Source: Fibrobacterota bacterium
GTDB taxonomy: Bacteria > Fibrobacterota > Fibrobacteria > UBA11236
NCBI GenBank assembly: GCA_947482115.1
Contig: CANKII010000002.1
Span: 360,137-424,136, forward strand
Length of the DNA: 64,000 bases
Direction: 5' to 3'
Shown here: piece by piece, positions 8,520 to 17,670 of the stretch
How positions within the stretch are numbered: the first letter of the stretch is position 1
How the letters are laid out: every line of letters starts with the position of its first letter
Notes under the pieces: generated by a model
What the model was told of the DNA's origin: nothing
Database searches by the model: none
The model's input: only the letters and a program-made list of their open reading frames with translations
Made by a program: the position numbers and the translations under genes

Positions 8520-9413
8520 TTAAAATCTCGCCCATGCCATCACACCGGGTTGTAGTTTGCCGGTTGGGGTGAAGGATAGGGCGGGAAAGGCGCCGAAGTG
8601 ACGCGCCGAATTTTTTTTCGCTTTATCTTCCGGAAGAAAGGCATTATGAAACCCGCCATAGATGGCGTAGCCGATGCCACCTAACGCAATAATCGTCCCC
8701 GTAGGTTCCAATGGATGTTTTTCTTCCCCATATGCATTTCTGCCGGTTTGGATTCGGGCTACAGCCACACCGATTGCAGTTATCCCCATTCCCACAAGTA
8801 TCGGGTGCCAGAGTCTTTGCTTTGGTTTTTGGGGATCGGAGTTTACGTGGGCTTCAGTTTTTTCTGTTGCCGTTGCAGCACTGACATCCGTGGGTGTGGT
8901 CGTTAAAGGGACATCCTTGCCAATCGAATCGTGGGACGCCCCAAAGTTCTGTGCGCCCGAGTCTTTCGAGAGCGTATCCGGTATCGTCGAGTTATAGATG
9001 CCACCTACCGTTGCATATAGAACCCCTCCGATCAAAAACGTGATTCCGGAGATACCCAGGATGTTGCCCTTGGTTCTGCTAGCATCCCTCTCTTGCTGGG
9101 TTTGGTTTGGATTCTCCCATGCACTATTCATACCCTCTCCTGCGGCTCCCATCATAAGAACAAGTCCAACGAGCGATATGGCCACCCCAATCGCCACAGG
9201 GTGGTTCAATTTTGTCTTTGGTTTGTGGGAAAGGGAATCGGTTGGATTTTCATGTTCCGCCTCGGTGTATTCCACAGTGCGTCCATCGTGTAAATATTTT
9301 ATCGTCGTGCCATTGGGAGACGTGCGGCTGGAATCAACGATGAAGTTTTCGCTTTGCGCCCATAGGAGCGACGAAGCGAGGGAGAGGCTAAGGAGAAAAC
9401 TGGAGACTTTCAT
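8520..9413 (-). CDS. Membrane protein of MAWARF-tail family with internal duplication
   Basis: 297 residues with an N-terminal signal (MKVSSFLLSLSLASSLLWAQ). Two related units are visible: residues 71-159 start HPVAIGVAIS and end AQNFGA; residues 203-275 start HPILVGMGIT and end ARHFGA. Each holds two hydrophobic Gly-rich segments, joined by a Thr/Ala/Glu-rich linker. The C-terminus QPGVMAWARF is shared with the gene at 6430-7017. It is the first gene of the minus-strand series, so a promoter should lie within 9414-9641, which also serves icd on the other strand. Function unknown. Confidence 0.75.
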   Translation of the reverse strand: MKVSSFLLSLSLASSLLWAQSENFIVDSSRTSPNGTTIKYLHDGRTVEYTEAEHENPTDSLSHKPKTKLNHPVAIGVAISLVGLVLMMGAAGEGMNSAWENPNQTQQERDASRTKGNILGISGITFLIGGVLYATVGGIYNSTIPDTLSKDSGAQNFGASHDSIGKDVPLTTTPTDVSAATATEKTEAHVNSDPQKPKQRLWHPILVGMGITAIGVAVARIQTGRNAYGEEKHPLEPTGTIIALGGIGYAIYGGFHNAFLPEDKAKKNSARHFGAFPALSFTPTGKLQPGVMAWARF

Positions 9414-9641
9414 GGTCGTTTCCCAATCTTAATGTTCGTGTTGGACGCGTGCCTTCGGAAAAGGGTAACCATTCAAACCGGATAAGCCTCTGACAACCTG
9501 ACAGCAAAAAGTGGCCTGTTCGCAGCCGGAAAGGTGAATCACAGGAATATTAACCGATATATCCCGGTATTATATTTGCTATTCCATTTTGGTCAGGGGG
9601 TCTTCTGGTTCCCGACTTTTTTCAGACGATTTCGGAGCATT

Positions 9642-10895
9642 ATGTCTACCTACAAGCACATTCAAGTCCCTTCACATGGCGAACACATTACCCTCGGCAG
9701 CGATGGCGCCATACAGGTTCCCGACGAACCGATCCTGCCTTTCATCGAAGGCGACGGCACCGGTCCCGACATTTGGAAGGCCGCGAGTTACGTCCTCGAT
9801 GAAACCGTCCGCAAGGTCTATGGAGGCAAACGCAAAATTTCGTGGGTGGAAATCTACGCAGGTGAAAAATCGCTCAAGGTTTACGGTGAGAACCAATGGC
9901 TTCCCGAAGAAACACTCGAAGCCATCAAGGAATTCAAAATCGCCATCAAGGGACCGTTGACCACTCCGGTGGGTGGCGGCATCCGTTCCATCAACGTGGC
10001 TTTGCGTCAGGAACTTGATCTCTATGCCTGCGTGCGGCCTGTGCGCTGGTTCCAGGGCGTACCTGCGCCAGTGAAGGAACCTCACAAACTCGATGTGGTG
10101 ATCTTCCGTGAAAATACCGAGGACGTTTACAGCGGCATCGAGTTCGATGCGAACACTTCCGAGGCCAATGAATTGATCGCCTTTCTGAAGCAAAAACTTC
10201 CCAAGAAATTTGTGCGCGAAGGCAGCGCGCTGGGCGTCAAGCCCGTCTCCGCATTTGGCTCCAAGCGGCTGGTGCGCCGTGCCATCCAATTTGCCATCGA
10301 CAAAAACCTCCCGTCCGTGACATTGGTTCACAAGGGCAACATCATGAAGTTCACCGAGGGTGGATTCATGAAATGGGGTTATGAGGCCGCGAAGGAATTC
10401 GGGGACAAGGTTATTACCGAGGCAGAGGTCTACGAAAAGCACGGTGGCAAAACGCCTGCGGGCAAGGTGCTGATTCAGGATCGCATCGCCGATGCCATGT
10501 TCCAGCAATTGCTTCTGCGTCCCGACGAGTATTCCGTGCTTGCAACCTTGAATTTGAACGGAGATTATCTCTCCGATGCCTGCGCTGCGCAGGTGGGCGG
10601 TCTGGGCCTCGCTCCGGGAGCGAATATTGGCGATCGCGCAGCAGTGTTTGAAGCTACGCACGGAACGGCTCCCAAATACGCGGGATTGGATAAAATCAAT
10701 CCGGGATCGGTTTTGCTTTCCGGCGTCATGATGCTGCAACATCTCGGTTGGGATGAAGCAGCCGATGCCATTTTCCGCGCGTTGAGCCAGACCATTTCGC
10801 ATCGCAAGGTCACTTACGATCTCGCGCGCCAGATGGAAGGCTCCACGGAAGTCAAATGTTCCGAGTTCGGCCGCTTGATTGCGGAGGCCATTTAA
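9642..10895 (+). CDS. icd: Isocitrate dehydrogenase, NADP-dependent
   Basis: A 417-residue enzyme that oxidatively decarboxylates isocitrate to 2-oxoglutarate in the TCA cycle. The substrate loop [18 protein letters not shown] carries the regulatory serine (Ser116, equivalent to E. coli Ser113). NADP specificity is indicated by HGTAPKYAG, which keeps the Lys-Tyr pair that contacts the 2'-phosphate. Length matches E. coli Icd (416). The ATG at 9642, preceded by GGAG, is chosen over a GTG at 9534 because family similarity begins only there. Citrate synthase follows after 26 bases. Confidence 0.96.
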   Translation: MSTYKHIQVPSHGEHITLGSDGAIQVPDEPILPFIEGDGTGPDIWKAASYVLDETVRKVYGGKRKISWVEIYAGEKSLKVYGENQWLPEETLEAIKEFKIAIKGPLTTPVGGGIRSINVALRQELDLYACVRPVRWFQGVPAPVKEPHKLDVVIFRENTEDVYSGIEFDANTSEANELIAFLKQKLPKKFVREGSALGVKPVSAFGSKRLVRRAIQFAIDKNLPSVTLVHKGNIMKFTEGGFMKWGYEAAKEFGDKVITEAEVYEKHGGKTPAGKVLIQDRIADAMFQQLLLRPDEYSVLATLNLNGDYLSDACAAQVGGLGLAPGANIGDRAAVFEATHGTAPKYAGLDKINPGSVLLSGVMMLQHLGWDEAADAIFRALSQTISHRKVTYDLARQMEGSTEVKCSEFGRLIAEAI

Positions 10896-10921
10896 CCGCA
10901 TCGATTGCGGAGGGAGACATC

Positions 10922-12094
10922 ATGTCGGGCGGCGAAGACATTTTATTCAGTATTACCAAAGCGCAGTTGGATACCGGCATGCGCGGTTTTCCAGTAGGCA
11001 CCTGTCCCATCAGCGACGTCGATCCCATGACCGGATTGAGCTACGGCGGTTATCCCATTGCGAAATTGGCTTTGCGCCAACCCGAAGAAGTCATTTACCT
11101 CCTCTTGAATAAGACGCTTCCCGACGCAGCGCAACTCGCCGCTTTTCGTCAGGAGCTGATCAAAAATTCCCGCTTGCATCCCGAGATTCTGGAGAGACTG
11201 CGCGAACTTCCGCGTCACGGTCATCCCATGAAATGGCTGATGTCCGCCATCATCCTGATGGGCATGTATTCCGGCACCGGGGATTATCGCAAGGATTGTT
11301 TGCAGGTGATTGCGCAATTGCCTGAAGCCGTTGCGGCCATCTTCCGCATCCGTTCCGGTTGGGGAGAACTGATTTCTTCCAAACCCGAACTGGGTTACAT
11401 GGAAAACTTCACACACATGCTGAGCGCGCCGGGAGCCACTCCTGAGCTTGCTCATTTGCTGCGTGTGTTCAATATTCTCCACATGGATCACGGTGGGGGA
11501 AACCTTTCCACCTTTGTCGGCAAGGCCATTGCCTCGGGCCATGAAGACATGTATGGCTCACTCGCTGGAGCCATGGCGGGACTCGCAGGCCCTTTGCATG
11601 GCATGGCGAATCAGGAATGTCTGCGGTTTTTAAAAACAGTATCGAAAGACATCAAGGATCCTGCGGATGAAAAACACGTTGCGGAATACGTCGAGAATCT
11701 TTTAAACTCCGGCGGTGTGTTGTATGGTTTCGGTCATGCCGTATTGCGGGTGGAAGATCCCCGTGCCACGGTGCAATTTGATTTGGGCGAACAAATCGCC
11801 CCTTCCGATCCCCTGTTCCGTTTGGCGGTGACCTTGCGGAAGGTGGGCAGCGAAGCCCTTAAAAAACGCGACAAGGTCAGCGACCCCTATCCGAATGTGG
11901 ACGCTGTCTCGGGCTGCCTGCTGAGCGCCTGCGGTCTTGTGGACGAGAACTATTATACGGTTCTTTTTGGGTTGGCTCGCTGCGTGGGCATCGCTTCCCA
12001 AATCGTTTGGGAACGCACGGAAGCGCGTGGCGGCAAGGGAATGCCCATTGTACGGCCTTCATATCTCTATACGGGTCCTGCAATCCAGTCCTAA
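10922..12094 (+). CDS. gltA: Citrate synthase, eukaryotic-like type I
   Basis: 390 residues; condenses oxaloacetate and acetyl-CoA to citrate. Catalytic segments are readable: MDHGGGN (first His), GPLHGMANQE (second His) and YGFGHAVLR, with the Asp in the PYPNVDAVSG block. The wording GLAGPLHGMANQE, GHAVLRVEDPR and NYYTVLFGLAR follows mitochondrial citrate synthases rather than the hexameric E. coli GltA, so it should be dimeric and lack NADH inhibition (inference from family). The ATG at 10922 has GGAGGGAGAC upstream. It forms a two-gene unit with icd, joining the first and third steps of the TCA cycle; aconitase is not nearby. Confidence 0.93.
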   Translation: MSGGEDILFSITKAQLDTGMRGFPVGTCPISDVDPMTGLSYGGYPIAKLALRQPEEVIYLLLNKTLPDAAQLAAFRQELIKNSRLHPEILERLRELPRHGHPMKWLMSAIILMGMYSGTGDYRKDCLQVIAQLPEAVAAIFRIRSGWGELISSKPELGYMENFTHMLSAPGATPELAHLLRVFNILHMDHGGGNLSTFVGKAIASGHEDMYGSLAGAMAGLAGPLHGMANQECLRFLKTVSKDIKDPADEKHVAEYVENLLNSGGVLYGFGHAVLRVEDPRATVQFDLGEQIAPSDPLFRLAVTLRKVGSEALKKRDKVSDPYPNVDAVSGCLLSACGLVDENYYTVLFGLARCVGIASQIVWERTEARGGKGMPIVRPSYLYTGPAIQS

Positions 12095-12332
12095 CCTTCA
12101 TAACCCCAAGGGATATTGAGCGTTGTAACGTTCAAAAATCCCTTTAAATCCCCCGAAAATCCCCGGGTTCCGCTTTTTCACATTTATTTGGGTTTAGGGG
12201 TTGCAAATTTTTTTACAAACATTAGCTGCGGAAACCCAGGATTACTTCTACCTTATCCCGGACAATCCGCGTTAGAAATCCCATGTTGGGTTTTCTTTTG
12301 AGGATTAAAACCAGAAAGACAAGGAAGACACA
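12095..12332 (+). other. Long AT-rich leader before the RRM gene
   Basis: 238 bases without a credible gene. The first part holds runs such as AAATCCC/AAATCCCCC/AAATCCCC, and the last 30 bases are purine-rich, ending in AAGGAAGACACA before the ATG. Long leaders are common before RNA-binding cold-response genes, so a regulated 5' UTR is possible, but no defined structure was identified. Confidence 0.3.
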
Positions 12333-12608
12333 ATGAATTTATTCGTAGGAAATTTATCCTGGGACGTTACACAGGATGAATTGGAATCGGCGTTTGGCGC
12401 CTTTGGCCAGGTCGGCTCCGCCAAGATCATGATGGACCGTGAGACCGGCAAGCCCCGTGGCTTTGCCTTCGTGGAAATGGCCAATGACGGCGAGGCTCAA
12501 AAAGCCATCGCAAGTCTGAATGGCAAGGAATTCAAAGGCCGTGCGTTGAATGTCAACGAAGCTCGTCCCCGCGAAAACCGCCCGCGTCCTCAGAACAACC
12601 GCTGGTAA
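12333..12608 (+). CDS. RRM-domain RNA-binding protein
   Basis: A 91-residue single RNA recognition motif protein, like the cyanobacterial Rbp family. RNP2 is LFVGNL (residues 3-8) and RNP1 is KPRGFAFVEM (about 40-49); a short Arg/Pro/Asn tail follows. It should bind single-stranded RNA in the cytoplasm. AAGGAAG precedes the start and a clear terminator follows the stop, so the gene is monocistronic and probably well expressed. In other bacteria such proteins respond to cold, but that is not shown here. Confidence 0.93.
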   Translation: MNLFVGNLSWDVTQDELESAFGAFGQVGSAKIMMDRETGKPRGFAFVEMANDGEAQKAIASLNGKEFKGRALNVNEARPRENRPRPQNNRW

Positions 12609-12629
12609 AAGCCCGTTTCGGGCTTTTTT
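12607..12629 (+). terminator. Rho-independent terminator of the RRM gene
   Basis: GCCCG (12611-12615) pairs with CGGGC (12619-12623) across TTT, extended by flanking A and T runs (AAAA before, TTTTTT after). It overlaps the stop codon. Confidence 0.9.
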
Positions 12630-12672
12630 ATAGCAGGCTCCTCCCGCTCTTGTTTTCGATAAACTCGGAACC

Positions 12673-13917
12673 TTGAGCGGAATCCTCCCCCCTTTGAAAT
12701 CCCCTTCCATTGAAGTCAAGGGTTCGTTACTGGGCGTTAGCCTCGTAATGTTCCTCAGCTTCTCCGGATTCTCCGCCGTTCAGTTTCACGCCTACCTTTT
12801 TGAGCGGATGGGTTTCTCACCCTTTCGAATTGGCGTGCTTCTCGGACTCGGATTTACTGCGGCCATTGTCGCCCCCATTTTGCAGGTCAGTGCCATGCAT
12901 CGCTTGCAAGGCCCGCGTCGCGCCCTTTTTCTGACGCTGGCCGGAGCCGGATTGACTTTGGCTGTCTTGCCGCATATGCATGGTTCCCTTTTTATTGCGG
13001 TGACATTTTTTACGGTCATTTTTTTCGTCAGCGGAATCGATCCCCTTGTCACCGCTTGTGTTCTGGAAGTGACGAGATCCCGGGGCCGAAGCACTTATTT
13101 CATCATTCGCAGTTTCGGAACCCTCGGGTTTTTATTGGGCTGTCTTGTGAGTTATTTCCTGCCGCACCCCGAATTTTTATCCCGACTCTATCTGGGTTTC
13201 GGAATGGTTTTTTTGCTGGCACTGGTCGTGGGGCTTTGGGGACTGCGTCCCACCGATCCACGACAGGCGCCTGAAGACGGTTGGATAAGTTCCCATCCCC
13301 GTCATACGCCAACCTTTCGCCGTGCTTTGCGGCTGCTTTCCGCCCCGCGTTCACAAAGGTTGTTGTGGACTTTGGGAGTACTGAATTTTGCCAATGCGAT
13401 GGCGATTCTGGTGCAGGGAAATTATCTGGTGTCCCGTTTTCCAGGCGGTCAAGGATCCATCAGTCTGGCATGGGTTGTATCCACCGGGGGTGAAATTCCG
13501 CTGATGCTTTTATGCGCGTGGCTGGTGCGGCATTACGGTTTGCGTGTGGTCATCGGCATGGGGCTTTTGGGCACCACCCTCAAACTGGTTTTAATTGGAA
13601 TGGCTGAAACGCGGGGGATGTATTTCGCCGGGCTTTTATTTCACGGGTGTTTTTACTCCGGGGCGCTGGTGGGATTCAATCTGTATGTGGATCAAAATTT
13701 TCCCGTTGCCGATCGTCCGACACTCCAAACACTCGGTGCCCTGTTTTATCAGGGATTGCCCACTGCCTGCGGCGGGCTGGCCGCCGGCCTCTTGTGGCAT
13801 TTTCTGGGGTTGCGCAGCGTGTATTGGACTTCAGCGGCAATAGGAATCGCAGTGGCCGTATATGCGCTCCTACTGTTGCCTCAATTGCCGGCCAAAGTAT
13901 ATTCTTCACCAACATGA
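12673..13917 (+). CDS. MFS transporter
   Basis: A 414-residue inner-membrane permease with about 12 hydrophobic segments, of the LacY/phenylpropionate-permease-like branch of the major facilitator superfamily (F-H-A-Y-L-F-E-R-M-G-F-S near the first helix pair is typical). The substrate is unknown. The frame opens with TTG at 12673, 44 bases after the RRM terminator, with a weak GGAA upstream; a later start in the first helix is possible. The stop overlaps the ATG of the PDZ-thioredoxin gene (ATGA), so the pair is translationally coupled. Confidence 0.85.
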   Translation: MSGILPPLKSPSIEVKGSLLGVSLVMFLSFSGFSAVQFHAYLFERMGFSPFRIGVLLGLGFTAAIVAPILQVSAMHRLQGPRRALFLTLAGAGLTLAVLPHMHGSLFIAVTFFTVIFFVSGIDPLVTACVLEVTRSRGRSTYFIIRSFGTLGFLLGCLVSYFLPHPEFLSRLYLGFGMVFLLALVVGLWGLRPTDPRQAPEDGWISSHPRHTPTFRRALRLLSAPRSQRLLWTLGVLNFANAMAILVQGNYLVSRFPGGQGSISLAWVVSTGGEIPLMLLCAWLVRHYGLRVVIGMGLLGTTLKLVLIGMAETRGMYFAGLLFHGCFYSGALVGFNLYVDQNFPVADRPTLQTLGALFYQGLPTACGGLAAGLLWHFLGLRSVYWTSAAIGIAVAVYALLLLPQLPAKVYSSPT

Positions 13918-14720
13918 AATCAGCCATGAAATGTTTTCCGTCCTTTCTTCTTGTCGCCTCAATCGCGTTTGCGGGCTCGCTTCCCAAAGCCTGGCTGGGC
14001 ATTCAATTTGAAGATGCGACTTCGGAACAGGCATTGGTGCAATATTCTCCCGTGACTCCTGAAGGGCCGGTGCGTGTGGTGCGGGTGTTCAAGGGCGCTT
14101 CCGCCGATCAGGCAGGTCTCAAGGAGGGCGACTATCTGTTGTCCATCAACAAGGCGCTTTTGCATGGACGCAAAACTTTGCTGGATACGGTTCAAAGCAA
14201 GGGTGTGGGGGATGTGGTCGAGTTGAAAATCGGCCGTGCAGGAAAAACCTTTGCACAAAAGCTGGCGTTGTCCCCGCGTCCCGAGGACATGCGTTCACTG
14301 ACGCAAACGTTGATCGGAAGTCCCGCCCCGGAATTGCGCGGTCCTTATTACCATGCCGCCGCCGGTTCGTTGTCCAAACTTAAAGGAAAGGTGGTGATGC
14401 TGGATTTTTGGGCCACATGGTGCGGGCCTTGTCGCATGACCATGCCCGGACTTCAAGCCGTGTACAAGCGATACAAGGACAAAGGTCTGGTGGTCATCGG
14501 GGTCAGTTCCGAGGACATCGGAACCTTGAAGGCCTTTCAATCGCAGTCGGGACTGGATTATTCCATGATGCAGGATCCCGGGCAATTGATGATGCGCGAT
14601 TATGCCGCCTATGCCTTTCCCACTTTGGTCTTCATCGATCGCAAGGGAATCGTTCAACGAGTAGAGGTGGGTGCGCACCCTGAAGAGGATTTGGATCGCT
14701 GGGCGCGCGAACTGCTCTAA
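13914..14720 (+). CDS. Exported PDZ-thioredoxin fusion (TlpA-like)
   Basis: 268 residues. A signal peptide (1-20) leads to a PDZ domain (about 25-120, with AWLGIQF and the GLKEGDYLLSIN signature) and then a TlpA/ResA-type thioredoxin domain (about 135-268) with active site WCGPC (169-173) and a cis-Pro in AFPTLVF. It should act in the periplasm as a disulfide reductase whose PDZ part recruits a client (inference). The ATG overlaps the MFS stop; a second ATG at 13926 is equally possible. The combination is uncommon. Confidence 0.88.
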   Translation: MKSAMKCFPSFLLVASIAFAGSLPKAWLGIQFEDATSEQALVQYSPVTPEGPVRVVRVFKGASADQAGLKEGDYLLSINKALLHGRKTLLDTVQSKGVGDVVELKIGRAGKTFAQKLALSPRPEDMRSLTQTLIGSPAPELRGPYYHAAAGSLSKLKGKVVMLDFWATWCGPCRMTMPGLQAVYKRYKDKGLVVIGVSSEDIGTLKAFQSQSGLDYSMMQDPGQLMMRDYAAYAFPTLVFIDRKGIVQRVEVGAHPEEDLDRWARELL

Positions 14721-14736
14721 TTTTATAAAAACCGGT

Positions 14737-15462
14737 TTAACGTTTTGCGGGTTCGAAGTAATCCGGGAAGCGTTCACGCAACGACACAAATCCCTCTTCC
14801 GCTACAATTAAATGATCGATGAGTGGAATCCCCAACAAACTTCCCGCATCCGCAAGGCGTCGCGTGGTGAGCAAATCATGGGTGGACGGTTCCAGGGATC
14901 CGCTGGGATGATTATGGGCGATGAAGATGCTCACAGCGCGATCTTCCAGCGCACAGGCGAACGTTTCGCGCGGATGAACCTGGCTTTGGTTGGCGAGCCC
15001 CACCGTGATTTCATGCGCCTTGATCACCTGATGCGCGCCGTCCAAAGTCAGCACCGAAAAGCATTCCTGACGCCGCCCGCGCAAATTTGCCAGCAACGGC
15101 AGGGCGTCCATCGGTTTGCGAATGCGCACCTTCCTGCGCCGGGTTAAAAAGCGGCTCGACAATTCCAGCGAGGCGAGTATTTGGCAGGCTTTGCCCGGAC
15201 CGACTCCGCCGATATGACACAGGTCTTCCAGGGTAGGCATGTCCAAAAGCGAGGACAGATGCCCGGCTACTTCATGGGCCAGAGTCAGCACGTCCTTGCC
15301 TTGTTGCCCGCGTCCAAAAATCACCGCGAGCAATTCTTCATTGGAAAGGGATGCCGCACCGGATCGGGCGAGGCGTTCGCGGGGGCGCAATTCCGGATCC
15401 AGCTCGCGAAGCAGGAATGAAATGGGTCTGGTAATCGGCAGGCTGAAGTTTGTTGTTTCCAT
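14737..15462 (-). CDS. radC: RadC family JAB/MPN-domain protein
   Basis: 241 residues. An N-terminal helix-hairpin-helix region (ERL...SNEELLAVIFGRG, then GGVGPGKACQ) precedes the JAMM metal site: Glu in VHPRETF, then HNHPSGSLEPSTHD with two His and an Asp. Once thought a DNA-repair protein, RadC's real activity is not established. It is convergent with the thioredoxin gene. A short hairpin lies between its start and the next minus-strand gene. Confidence 0.93.
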   Translation of the reverse strand: METTNFSLPITRPISFLLRELDPELRPRERLARSGAASLSNEELLAVIFGRGQQGKDVLTLAHEVAGHLSSLLDMPTLEDLCHIGGVGPGKACQILASLELSSRFLTRRRKVRIRKPMDALPLLANLRGRRQECFSVLTLDGAHQVIKAHEITVGLANQSQVHPRETFACALEDRAVSIFIAHNHPSGSLEPSTHDLLTTRRLADAGSLLGIPLIDHLIVAEEGFVSLRERFPDYFEPAKR

Positions 15463-15480
15463 GCAGATAGAAATAGCCCC

Positions 15481-15499
15481 ATCCCGGTCCAGCCGGGAT
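15481..15499. repeat. Short inverted repeat
   Basis: ATCCCGG (15481-15487) and CCGGGAT (15493-15499) form a 7-base stem with a 5-base loop, followed by the palindrome GACGTACGTC. It lies downstream of the LOG-family gene on the minus strand and lacks a T-tract, so it looks like a mobile intergenic palindrome rather than a strong terminator. Confidence 0.5.
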
Positions 15500-15507
15500 G
15501 ACGTACG

Positions 15508-16377
15508 TCACATCTGCGGGTGAATTTTTTTGCGGTTTCGGGGAAGCTGCAGGGTGATGTAGCTGTAAGCCTCCTCGACTGTATCGCAGATGCGGAACAG
15601 GCTGAGATCTTCCCGACTGATTAAACCCTCATCGGCGAGGTAATTGAAATCGATGACGCGACTCCAGAATTCCCGTCCATACAACACCACGACCATTTTT
15701 TTAGTGATGCGCTGGGTTTGCGCCAGAGTCAGAAGCTCCATCATTTCATCCAGTGTTCCAAATCCTCCCGGAAACATGATGACGGCCTTGGCCATGTATA
15801 CGAACCAGAATTTGCGCATGAAGAAATAGCGGAACTCAAAGGAAAGTTTCGGATCAATGAAAGGGTTCGGGTCCTGTTCAAACGGCAACAGGATGTTAAG
15901 GCCGACAGAAGGGGCTTTACCTGCCTGCGCACCTTTGTTGGCGGCTTCCATGATGCCCGGGCCGCCGCCGGAGCAGATGGCGTATCCGTATTTGTGCTTT
16001 TGACTCCATTCGGCAACCTGCTTCGAGAGTTCACAGCATTCCTCGTAGTAGCGGGACATGCGCAAGTTACGCTCCGCATCCAGAACGGCTTTTGTCTTGG
16101 ATGTTTTGGATTTGGCTCCGGACTTTTTCAGCGTCGCACTGAGATTGGCGGCAGCGAGTTTCTTGGGGAGAATGCGTGCCGAACCAAAGATGATGATGGT
16201 GTCGTTGATCTTGAACCGTTCAAAGCGATGCTCCGGTTCCAGAAACTCCGCGAGGATGCGCACGGCGCGTCCATCGCGGCCCAGCAGAAAATCGGAATTC
16301 AGAAAAGAGGCATGCAGGCGATCTTTTTTTTCGAAATCCATCGCGGATGGAGGCTGGGATGGTTTGGACTTAGGCAT
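15508..16377 (-). CDS. LOG-family nucleotide-binding protein (TIGR00730-like)
   Basis: 289 residues with the LOG/lysine-decarboxylase-like Rossmann signature: [14 protein letters not shown] and [19 protein letters not shown]. Characterised relatives release free bases from cytokinin nucleotides or cleave purine and pyrimidine nucleotides (PpnN). Here an N-terminal extension of about 120 residues, partly Lys/Ser-rich, precedes the core, as in the longer family members. The ATG at 16377 is chosen: it overlaps the mgsA stop by 8 bases. An in-frame TTG lies three codons earlier. Translational coupling to mgsA is likely. Confidence 0.85.
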   Translation of the reverse strand: MPKSKPSQPPSAMDFEKKDRLHASFLNSDFLLGRDGRAVRILAEFLEPEHRFERFKINDTIIIFGSARILPKKLAAANLSATLKKSGAKSKTSKTKAVLDAERNLRMSRYYEECCELSKQVAEWSQKHKYGYAICSGGGPGIMEAANKGAQAGKAPSVGLNILLPFEQDPNPFIDPKLSFEFRYFFMRKFWFVYMAKAVIMFPGGFGTLDEMMELLTLAQTQRITKKMVVVLYGREFWSRVIDFNYLADEGLISREDLSLFRICDTVEEAYSYITLQLPRNRKKIHPQM

Positions 16378-16843
16378 TTGCTTCAATCAACCGGTTGCGG
16401 TAGGTGTCATAATCCGGCACAAGACGATCGTATTCCTCGTCCATCAGTGGGGAGGAGATGAGGAAATCCGCCGAGGCGCGGTTACAGGCCATGGGAATGT
16501 TCCACACCACGGCCATGCGCAGCAGGGCCTTCACGTCGGGGTCATGCGGCACAGGTTCCAGCGGGTCCCAGAAGAAGATGAGAAAGTCAATGTCGCCTTC
16601 CACAATCTTGGAACCGATTTGCTGGTCGCCTCCCAGCGGGCCGCTTTGCAATTTCAGGATTTCAATGCCGAGTTCCTTTTCGAGAAGCCCGCCCGTGGTT
16701 CCTGTGGCGTAGATGATGTGATGCGCCAGCAAAGTCTTGTTGAACTTGGCCCACTCGATCAAGTCGCTTTTCTTGTTGTCATGCGCGACCAGGGCGATTT
16801 TCTTGTTCTTGCCCAGGGTCGTTTTCGTATAGGGAATTTTCAT
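16370..16843 (-). CDS. mgsA: Methylglyoxal synthase
   Basis: A 157-residue enzyme that converts dihydroxyacetone phosphate to methylglyoxal and phosphate, a bypass that frees phosphate when sugar phosphates pile up. Catalytic residues are present: LVAHDNKK with His21, TGTTG phosphate loop, SGPLGGDQQ with the base Asp73, and PVPHDPD with His100 and Asp103. The length matches the E. coli enzyme (152). The gene ends inside the start of the LOG-family gene. Confidence 0.96.
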   Translation of the reverse strand: MKIPYTKTTLGKNKKIALVAHDNKKSDLIEWAKFNKTLLAHHIIYATGTTGGLLEKELGIEILKLQSGPLGGDQQIGSKIVEGDIDFLIFFWDPLEPVPHDPDVKALLRMAVVWNIPMACNRASADFLISSPLMDEEYDRLVPDYDTYRNRLIEANA

Positions 16844-16869
16844 GATCCTCCTCCGTGGACTACAACCTA

Positions 16870-17670
16870 CTATTCCGCCGTTTCAAAACCCGCTTCCACT
16901 TCATATCCGCCGTGTTTCCGGATGTTCAACACTCCGGAATCGAGAATCAAATACTGGCCTTTGATCCCCAAAAGAATCCCGGAAAGATCAGGTTGCTTCT
17001 CCGGGTTTAACGATACGACCTTGGATGGATATTGCACCACGGGATATTTGAAACGCACCGGTTCGGAGTTCTCCAGTTTTTCGCCGGGGAAATCTTTTTG
17101 CCACAAGGCATAAACCCTGTCGCGTTCCGCCTTTAAATCCACAGGCTTTTCCACACCACTCAGCATGTGCCGCCAGTTGGTGCGATCGGGCAAATGCTGG
17201 CTCAATGCAATTTCAATCAGGCCCGAGTCACGGCGATTGCGCACCGAGGCGATGGGAATGGCTTCCAGCGCCCCCTGATCCATCCAGCGCGTGAGCATTT
17301 GGTGCGAACGGGTAATGCCGACCTTGAGCCCCGAAGAGTTGGCGAGGTACACGGTGTGGGGGGCAAAGCAATGAGCCTCGCCCCATGCCGGTTCGCGGCA
17401 GGTTCCCAAATGATGATGGCAGGTATGCGGCCGCATGATGCACAGATCGGCTTGCGCCAGAGTCTGGCTGCATTTGAAACAAAAGCCCTGACTGTAGCTG
17501 GTTCGAGTCCTGTCTCCGCATTCCTGACAGAAGATTTTTCCCGTGAAACGCAAAGTAAGCCGCTTGCCCAAACCTTCATTGAGGTTCAGGGAATGCTCTC
17601 CCACCGGCAGGGCATACTGCACCGGATCGTCGGGCTTTGTGTCCATTTTCTGCAAGGTTCCTGTGAACAC
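16870..17670 (-). CDS. DUF2797 family protein
   Basis: 266 residues. The N-terminal part carries FCQECG and FCFKCS (Cys48, 51, 64, 67), a zinc-ribbon-like four-cysteine set, followed by a His/Cys-rich stretch (residues 77-101). [15 protein letters not shown] then recalls the core of GIY-YIG folds. The family is widespread but uncharacterised. The GTG at 17670 is kept because the residues before the second Met ([16 protein letters not shown]) match the family start as I recall it. The start codon lies at the edge of a C-rich hairpin repeat. Confidence 0.8.
   Translation of the reverse strand: MFTGTLQKMDTKPDDPVQYALPVGEHSLNLNEGLGKRLTLRFTGKIFCQECGDRTRTSYSQGFCFKCSQTLAQADLCIMRPHTCHHHLGTCREPAWGEAHCFAPHTVYLANSSGLKVGITRSHQMLTRWMDQGALEAIPIASVRNRRDSGLIEIALSQHLPDRTNWRHMLSGVEKPVDLKAERDRVYALWQKDFPGEKLENSEPVRFKYPVVQYPSKVVSLNPEKQPDLSGILLGIKGQYLILDSGVLNIRKHGGYEVEAGFETAE

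Noticed and set aside
9672..10901. Open frame of 409 codons on the minus strand
   Set aside because: Exact antisense of icd, whose catalytic motifs are clear; the translation has no recognisable motif.
12116..12301. Short frame of 61 codons in the RRM leader
   Set aside because: Its start codon is only 6 bases after a weak site, the composition is low-complexity Asn/Pro, and no family is recognised; leader sequence is more likely.
16058..17113. Open frame of 351 codons on the plus strand
   Set aside because: Runs across three minus-strand genes, including mgsA, whose active-site residues all match.
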